From Orbilia blumenaviensis (lineage: Eukaryota > Ascomycota > Orbiliomycetes > Orbiliales > Orbiliaceae): a DNA stretch of 64,000 nt. The translations under genes and the position numbers were made by a program. Numbering within the stretch: position 1 is the stretch's first letter; each line of letters starts with the position of its first letter. This document shows positions 57,905 through 64,000 of the stretch, piece after piece. Where the stretch lies: NCBI GenBank assembly GCA_036872755.1, contig JAVHNS010000004.1:1178001-1242000 (forward strand), read 5' to 3'. The notes below the pieces were generated by a model that saw only the letters and a program-made list of their open reading frames with translations, searched no databases and had not been told where the DNA came from.

Positions 57905-58853
57905 GCTAGAATTTATCTAGAAAGCGTGGTTAGTCTATCGATCGATCGAGACACTAGGCTGAAAATCTACCTACGATAGCTCTGACGGGTGCGCTTAATA
58001 GATGCATATGCCGCAATACTTTTCTTGTCTTATCACAAAAGTTTTTTTAGCAATAATTCAGGGGTCTATGTAACTCAATGTCTCACTATTTATCAGGGTG
58101 TTGGGTGTAGGATTATTGGGTATGGACAACTGCCTGTCTGATGTGAATCGCCGGCTTCCCATGGGCCCATAGACCCAAAGGTGTCCATATGCATCCTACC
58201 ACTTCACGCATCGTCGGTTGTAGACTTGGCGTCTCGGTAATTACCGTTTGCTTTGCGGATAAATAGCCTGAAGTTAAAGCGCAAGAATACGTGGCACAGA
58301 CCGAATTTTCAGGCAACTTTGGGATTTGTACTGCAGGCGACGTCGCGACTTGGCGATACGGTCAATTGATCAAAGAGTGGAACATTCCATTTAAGTACAT
58401 TTATATTGGGCCTATTAGCGCTATAGCTATTGGACATATATTTGTACATTAAATAGAAAACGTAACTACGGCGTCAGCCAGATCTACGTCTACCGCGCAG
58501 CAACTTTGTGTATCACCTTGCTTTGTTCAGTCAATACTGAACAACAAGTTCCGTGGTCATATAAATTCCTCATAGTTTTCACTTGATCTTCCAATTTGCG
58601 GTTGAGAGTTGCAACGTTAGATCAGAGGTCGACCCACACATCACTAGCAGAGTGTCCTGACTGAGGTCACACAAGTATCCTCAGCCTCGATTCTGTGTAT
58701 TCTTTTTTTTTTTTTTTTTTGCTTCAAGTTTCACACTGCTCCCGAAAATCGATATAGAGAACTTACCCAGTCAGCCGGCGCAGCCCCTTCAGATTCAATC
58801 CGGCCCAATCCGATACACTCAAGGTTATTAACTTATACTGCAGTCGTGGGAAT
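57905..58853. other. Intergenic region between BTB paralogues B and C
   Basis: 949 bp with an 18-nt T run at 58703-58720. No gene or module remnant recognised. Confidence 0.5.
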
Positions 58854-60100
58854 ATGGTTCGTGGACAACAAAAGTAAGATCTCAAACAAAACTAAATGAC
58901 AACCTAGAGATACTCGTGGAGACTGAAACTCGAAGTCTTTTGGTACTTTGGCTATGTTGGTACGGATAAGAATCTAATCAACAGAGTATAAATTAGTTGT
59001 CCGAAGTTCTGCACAGAATGTAAGAAGGACTGTAAATGTGACCAGTGTCGATATTGCCATACTTGCCGGAGGCAGTACACAACCAAGTGTGTTTACACAC
59101 ATAGTTGCGCTAACTACGACACATCACCTCAATCCCCGTCCTTTTCAAGTGCATTCAGCAGGTGAGTGGCTCTAGTATGCAACACACTCGATATGTTCAA
59201 TATATTGGGATTGTAATACATAAATTTATGTAAAGCAAGTGTTACATTTCCGTTAATGTTGTACTGCCGCTAATTGAATCTATCTTTGTGGTCGACTGGC
59301 GAAGCCATCTGAAGAGTAAGACAATAGAAATATTCGCTGCGTTAGCAGATACTACCTATTTAGTCCATGAATCAGCCCTCCGGCAAAAAAGCGAATATTT
59401 CGGGCGACTATTCTCGTCAGAATGGGTCGAATCACGGACCAGACTCGTGACTTTAGATATTGAAGAAGTGGATACCGCCCAAGCCATCGAAGCATTTCTC
59501 CAGTATTGTTATCTTGGAGATTACTCTAGTGCTGCCAGTACCTCTCAGAACCTCCTGCTACACGCTCGAACCTACGTTTTTGCGGGGCGTATCCAATGTA
59601 ATGATCTGAAAACATTGGCATTGAAGAAGGCTACTTCAATCTGTCGATTGCAGGTGTCCGAAACTAATTCCACTACTAACACGGAGGAGTTATTAGATGT
59701 TTTGGGACAAGTTATTCCTCTGATATATACGTACACTTCAGATAGAAGCGCAGCCGTGCTCTTCAAGATAGCAGACCCAATTCCTCCAAGGGCGAGTGTT
59801 ACTGTTCATAACATTTTCGAGCAAGGGCCTCCAGATCTAGAGGAAGACACAGTCACTGAAGAGGCGGCTTCCGAGAGCTTGGTAGTGCGTGAAGGGTTTA
59901 GAATGCTTTTGGCAGCATATTCAGCGGCCAACCTCGATATATTTCGAAAGTCTTCCAGCTTTATGAGAATACACCATTCCGATTCCAAATTTAGCTCGGA
60001 TTTAATCCTCTTCGTCTCCTGTGGCAATTCGATGTCAATCAATAAAGACGGAACCATTAATATTGGGTTCAGTATGGCTGAAGTCTCATTAACGCCATGA
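58854..60100 (+). CDS. Cys-module/BTB paralogue C (326 aa, three exons)
   Basis: Exons are 58854-58873 (MVRGQQ + AA), 58997-59161 and 59305-60100, with introns of 123 and 143 nt, both phase 2. Exon 2 encodes CPKFCTECKKDCKCDQC and RYCHTCR, then CVYTHSC. The BTB domain is in exon 3: IEIFAALADTTYLVHESALR, LHARTYVFAGRIQCNDLKTL. The C-terminal block is VVREGFRMLLAAYSAANLDI with FSSDLILFVS. An insert of about 35 residues, including an acidic stretch (EEDTVTEEAASES), separates the BTB domain from that block and is absent in B. The acceptor of exon 3 (GAAG at 59304) is the first AG after a CTAAT branch site, but alternatives a few bases on keep the same phase. Confidence 0.82.
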
Positions 60101-60635
60101 CCTTCATTGGGGCTTGATAGATATATTGAGAGACCTGTATGGGAAACATGTTGGCAGACTAGAATAATTGATGGGTTGAGAGTAATATATGGGCGGAGAT
60201 CCTTTATTACGAAATGTATAGTAATCGCATACATATATAAAATATCTTACAATCTGAACTCTGTAAAGCATTTATATCACCTAGATATAATAAATTAAGG
60301 TATTAGCTTGTTTTTGAACCTGTCAATAGTTCTAGCTACCTCGACATGGTTATAGTTAGTGCTCGGTGTTTGGAAGCCTTCAGCAATAAATTTTTAAGCT
60401 CTCCCAATACCCCCGTTGACTAGCTAGCTACGGGTCTACGTAATCTCGTACTGACGCACATTCAAAAATATAGCAAAGACGCTCAATCTACAAGGTGAAT
60501 TTTAAAATCGAGGCTGATTGAACTAAAACAAATTTAACTATTTCAACTTTTTGTCAAGTAACGACCGATCTGAAATTATATTCTTAATTCAAGACGACGC
60601 GTAGATCGACGAATCCATGCAGACATCTCATCAAA
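60101..60635. other. Intergenic region between BTB paralogues C and D
   Basis: 535 bp, AT-rich; no gene recognised. Confidence 0.5.
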
Positions 60636-61804
60636 ATGGTTCGCGGGTACCAAAGGTATTATCACACCATTCCCTAAGGACAGGAAATAAAGGAAACATC
60701 AGGATAACTAACATGGCATGATCGTAGCTGCCCTCGCTTTTGTCAGACCTGTAAACAGGACTGTCGATGCTCTAGTTGCGACAAGTGCCACTCTTGCCGT
60801 ATAAAGCTTATCTTCGAACGAGTTGAAACAATATTCAACAATACTAGCCTTAGTGAGTTGGCCTAAACACTATAAACTCAATTGAATTGGGCAAATTCTT
60901 AAACTGCGAGGTCGCGTGACAGTTAATTGGCTATAGTTACGCAGGGCTCCCAAAACCGAGAAGTGGAAATCATTTGTAAGACTTTCAAACATGACTGCCT
61001 CGCGGAAACACCTGAAGTAGAGAAGTGCTGTTGGGAATCCCTTGTTAGACTTAAGGCGACATCGCCTGGGAACAAATTGAATTTCGAAAAGTATTCTTCA
61101 TCTTTTCAGTTTTAATTTTCTCGAACGTTCTAACCATTCTATTGGTGGGCACATATAGGTTCGCTCGGTCAGAAATTATTACCATCTATTTAGGACAGGA
61201 AAAGTTGCCGTACCGGGTCCATGAACAACTACTTTGTGCCGAAAGCATTTTCTTTAAAAATATGCTTCTGATTGGCATGTGGGAGTCCCAAACGCGAAGC
61301 GTTGTCATGGACCTAGAAGTAGATACCCCACTCGCGTTTGAGAAGTTCATGGAGTGGTGCTATTTTGGATACTACATCTACGGTACTGGAAAGGATGCTG
61401 CGCTACTTTCTACAGACGCTGCTGTCTACGTTTTCGCGGATCGGATACAATGCATGGACCTCAAAGCCTTTGCATTAGAGCAAGCAAAGGTCCTTTGTGC
61501 CTCGCCAAAAAAAGCAGATATTAAGTCCAACTTGTCGGGTTTCCTAGAAACAATTCTGTTTGTCTACGAACATACAATGGATATGACTGATTTGGAGAAT
61601 GGCAATAAACCCAAGCGTCGAGATGGCTTCCGTGAGCTTCTTGCAAAGTTTTCGGCATCAAATCTCAATCTACTTCGCAAGGAATCATCTTTCATGGATG
61701 TTTACAGCGCTTCGCCTGAATTCGGCACGGACCTCTTATATTTTGTGGAGCAAAGTGGAAAGGGTACGGATACTGATACCCGCGGAGCCTGTATCCTCAA
61801 TTAG
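60636..61804 (+). CDS. Cys-module/BTB paralogue D (314 aa, four exons)
   Basis: Exons are 60636-60655 (MVRGYQ + AG), 60728-60852, 60937-61090 and 61159-61804; introns are 72, 84 and 68 nt, and phases 2, 1 and 2 all join. Exon 2 encodes CPRFCQTCKQDCRCSSC and DKCHSCR. The linker here is split by one more intron than in A-C. Exon 3 supplies IICKTFKHDCLAE, whose KHDC corresponds to the SH(T/S)C found in the other copies. Exon 4 is the BTB domain: IITIYLGQEKLPYRVHEQLL, FEKFMEWCYFGYYIYGTGKD, AAVYVFADRIQCMDLKAFAL. It closes with the shared RRDGFRELLAKFSASNLNLL and FGTDLLYFVE. Intact and without odd codons, so probably functional. Confidence 0.82.
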
Positions 61805-63010
61805 ATCGACTGGTTGCGTTTATACGATATGCCCGAATTTGTTCATGTATATAATTTAAAATTCTACATCATTCAAGACCCATTTTCTACTCTAAGTTTT
61901 ATTCATACCATCTGGCGGCGTTTCTTGGTGTGAAGCTAAGGAAATGCTTCTTCAAGGACAGAGATTTGATTCGCTTCTGCGTGGGCTAGGCATCATCGCC
62001 AAGTACAGCTAAATGTGTTGTCCGCAGACTTTCCAACATATTCCAACACAACCCGTGCAGCAAGGTTAACAGTCGACGACTGCGCAGAGCCTGCTGACCA
62101 GGTTGCCAATTCAAGCCTCAAAGCACGCGACGGTTCTTGGTTCTTGGTGGCGGCCACTCAGAGAGCCAGTATAAACAGCATATGCATCCGCTGGCCACCT
62201 GATAACGATATTCGGCCAGCACCGACAACAGAAAATGCGAATGTGGGTCGCGCTGTGGCCTGCGGCAGGTTGCGAGTTGTATCTTGATATTAAGATTCGC
62301 CAAACCTTCCTTCTCGCTTGTCGAGCTCTTGGACCCGGGAATCCTCGACATTCCAAGCGCGAACATTTCATTCAAATTCGCATTTTCCAGCCTTCTCGAT
62401 TACTTAAGGGTGTCAATGCCCGGTTACTTTCACGTAATGCGCGGTGGTCAGGTTGGATTCAGGATGCCACCCGCTGAGACCACTTTGACAGGCTTTTCAC
62501 CGTTTTATCGCCCGGTTTGGCTCTTTGTGTGCTTTTAGTTTGGTATGGCGTCATGAAGCAGCTTTCTGATGGGCCACAGGGATGCGTATTTTGGTACTGC
62601 CTCCCCACGCTAAAACAAAGCCTGCGTATTTCTGCCTCCACGACGGGGACCTATATTATGGGAACGCTAATGTCGACCGTCCACATGGGAAAGGAGAAGA
62701 CCCACCTGCTATAGTTCCAACCGAGAGTGCATGAAGCATGCGGACCCTTGTTCTTATGAAGTCTGAGAAGAAAAAAAAAATTGACTGATAAGAGGGGGAG
62801 GAGGAAGATAAGTTGGATGAAGGGACAGTGGGAGGGATAGAATGAAAAGTATAAAGTTCCCGAGGGGTCAATGTAGCAAGCAATGCTTCTGGTACAATCG
62901 GAACTCTTCCAGCTTCCTTTACAACTCGATATAGTTCTAAGCTATCATTAGAGCTCGGACTGTCGAAAGTTACACAAAATATACCGGTTCCATTACCGAC
63001 AGTCTTCACA
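61805..63010. other. Intergenic region upstream of the permease gene
   Basis: 1.2 kb. Overlapping ORFs on both strands at about 62015-62540 reflect locally higher GC rather than a gene I can support. The last ~250 bp should hold the permease promoter and leader. Confidence 0.5.
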
Positions 63011-64000
63011 ATGGTGTCGTCTGAAGATATCGACAACAAGCATCATTCGGCGGCCGTCGGTACCGCTGATGAACATGTTGTTGCAGATGCAGACGCAATT
63101 GACCCCGAATCGGGTGTCAAGCGCGGTCTTAAGACTCGACATTTGTCGATGATGGCCCTGGCCGGTATCATTGGACCCGGTCTTCTTGTTGGTTCAGGTG
63201 GTGCTCTGGCTTCTGGTGGTCCGGCTGCATTGATAATCGGCTTCGGCGTCATTGGTATAATCGCCTTCAGCATCATGCAGTCTCTCGGAGAACTTACGAC
63301 CCTGTACCCTTCTGGCGGCGCCTTCACCAAACTCGCAGATCGATTCGTGGATCGAGCATTCGGAGCGGCAGTCGGTTGGAACTACTTCATCATTTGGGTG
63401 GCCGTTCTTGCCAACGAATATAACGCTATCTCGTCAATCATGGTTTTCTGGTCGGACAAAGTCCCCCTCTGGGGATACTTCCTCATTTTCTGGTTCGCAT
63501 TTACTGCCTTCCAATTACTCGGAGTCGAAGCTTTTGGCGAAGCTGAATTTTGGCTCGCTCTGATTAAGCTGGCCGGGCTTGTCGCATTCTTCTTTTTCGC
63601 AATCATCTATGCTTCTGGTGGTCTCGTTGGCCAAGCGGAACCACTTGGCTTTAGATATTGGAATGACCCGGGAGCCTTTTCAAATGGATTCAAAGGCGTT
63701 GCTACAGTCTTTGTTTTCTGCTCTACCTTCTACGCCGGTGTGGAATCGGTCGCGGTCGCAGCTACCGAAACTAAAAACCCCTCGAAAGCCGTACCTCTCG
63801 CAATTCGTCAAGTCTTTTGGCGTATCGTTTTCATCTACATGGGATCCGCTTTCTTCTTCGGTCTTGTTTGCCCATGGAACGCCGACGGTCTCGCAAACGG
63901 AAAGTCTCGAGCCCTGAAGTCCCCAATGACTATCGCCATTCAGAACGCTGGGTGGGAAGGAGGCGTCCATCTCATCAATACTTTCATCTTCGTCACTTGT
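63011..64000 (+). CDS. Amino-acid permease, N-terminal 330 residues (runs off the right edge)
   Basis: Open from an ATG at 63011 to the window end, with no intron. Residues 1-40 are a polar cytosolic tail. KTRHLSMMALAGIIGPGLLV followed by SGGAL is the start of the first membrane segment of fungal YAT-family amino-acid permeases (APC superfamily). At least seven hydrophobic segments follow. Conserved blocks include SLGELTTLYPSGGAFTKLAD, FAFTAFQLLGVEAFGEAEFW and FCSTFYAGVESVAVAATETK with NPSKAVP. The family imports amino acids with protons across the plasma membrane; substrate range cannot be read from this part. The C-terminal third lies outside the window. Confidence 0.93.
   Translation, partial: MVSSEDIDNKHHSAAVGTADEHVVADADAIDPESGVKRGLKTRHLSMMALAGIIGPGLLVGSGGALASGGPAALIIGFGVIGIIAFSIMQSLGELTTLYPSGGAFTKLADRFVDRAFGAAVGWNYFIIWVAVLANEYNAISSIMVFWSDKVPLWGYFLIFWFAFTAFQLLGVEAFGEAEFWLALIKLAGLVAFFFFAIIYASGGLVGQAEPLGFRYWNDPGAFSNGFKGVATVFVFCSTFYAGVESVAVAATETKNPSKAVPLAIRQVFWRIVFIYMGSAFFFGLVCPWNADGLANGKSRALKSPMTIAIQNAGWEGGVHLINTFIFVTC

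Noticed and set aside
62015..62714. Several overlapping ORFs on both strands upstream of the permease
   Set aside because: Mutually exclusive short ORFs in a GC-richer patch, with no family resemblance and no splice partners.
1..64000. CRISPR arrays, bacterial operons, tRNA genes, intact transposons
   Set aside because: No regularly spaced identical repeats, no operon-like spacing, no A-box/B-box pair with a cloverleaf, and no transposase, integrase or reverse-transcriptase motifs were seen by eye. A tRNAscan or RepeatMasker run would be needed to exclude diverged cases.

Overview
This window is nuclear DNA from a filamentous ascomycete (Pezizomycotina). Nearly every gene is split by short introns of about 45-180 nt with GTAAGT-like donors, CTAAC/CTAAT-like branch points and YAG acceptors. 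The protein families are typical of these fungi: a DUF6594 membrane protein, a Mug190-like SMP/C2 protein, GH72 glucanosyltransferases, an Agd3-like polysaccharide deacetylase and a giant ankyrin protein. Genus and class cannot be fixed from the sequence. Gene density is low, with several intergenic spans of 1-4 kb. I assembled gene models by hand: splice sites were chosen where phase, consensus and protein continuity agree, and total coding lengths were checked to be multiples of three. Layout, 0-20 kb: the 5' end of a gamma-glutamyltransferase (minus, cut by the left edge); 4.3 kb without a gene, holding a degenerate ~95-bp tandem repeat; a 148-aa conserved small protein; a DUF6594 protein (minus); a 280-aa unknown protein (minus); a 1026-aa protein whose C-terminus has the motif order of a trypsin-like peptidase; a Mug190-like lipid-transfer protein (minus); and a GPI-type GH72 enzyme. 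Layout, 20-50 kb: a Cys-containing secreted-type gene interrupted by an in-frame TGA; a 1599-aa ankyrin membrane protein (minus); a 789-aa four-TM protein; a fragment with the LPRELRDKVY motif; an extended SDR reductase with a 5-nt micro-exon; an 846-aa mucin-like secreted repeat protein (minus); a TLC-domain membrane protein; an Agd3-like CE18 deacetylase (minus); and a second, eight-exon GH72 gene. Several of these act on or form the cell surface (two GH72 enzymes, the deacetylase, the mucin-like protein). Layout, 51-64 kb: an F-box gene, a BTB gene on the minus strand, and four tandem plus-strand paralogues. Each of the four joins a tiny first exon (MVKRG/MVRG), a 23-residue Cys-rich module and a BTB/POZ domain. 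The window ends inside an amino-acid permease gene. The Cys-module/BTB array at 54.5-61.8 kb is the best candidate for an undescribed system. Module, exon sizes and splice phases are conserved across four diverged copies, and the neighbouring F-box and BTB genes are of types that in known cases act as substrate adaptors for cullin ubiquitin ligases. That role for this array is inference.
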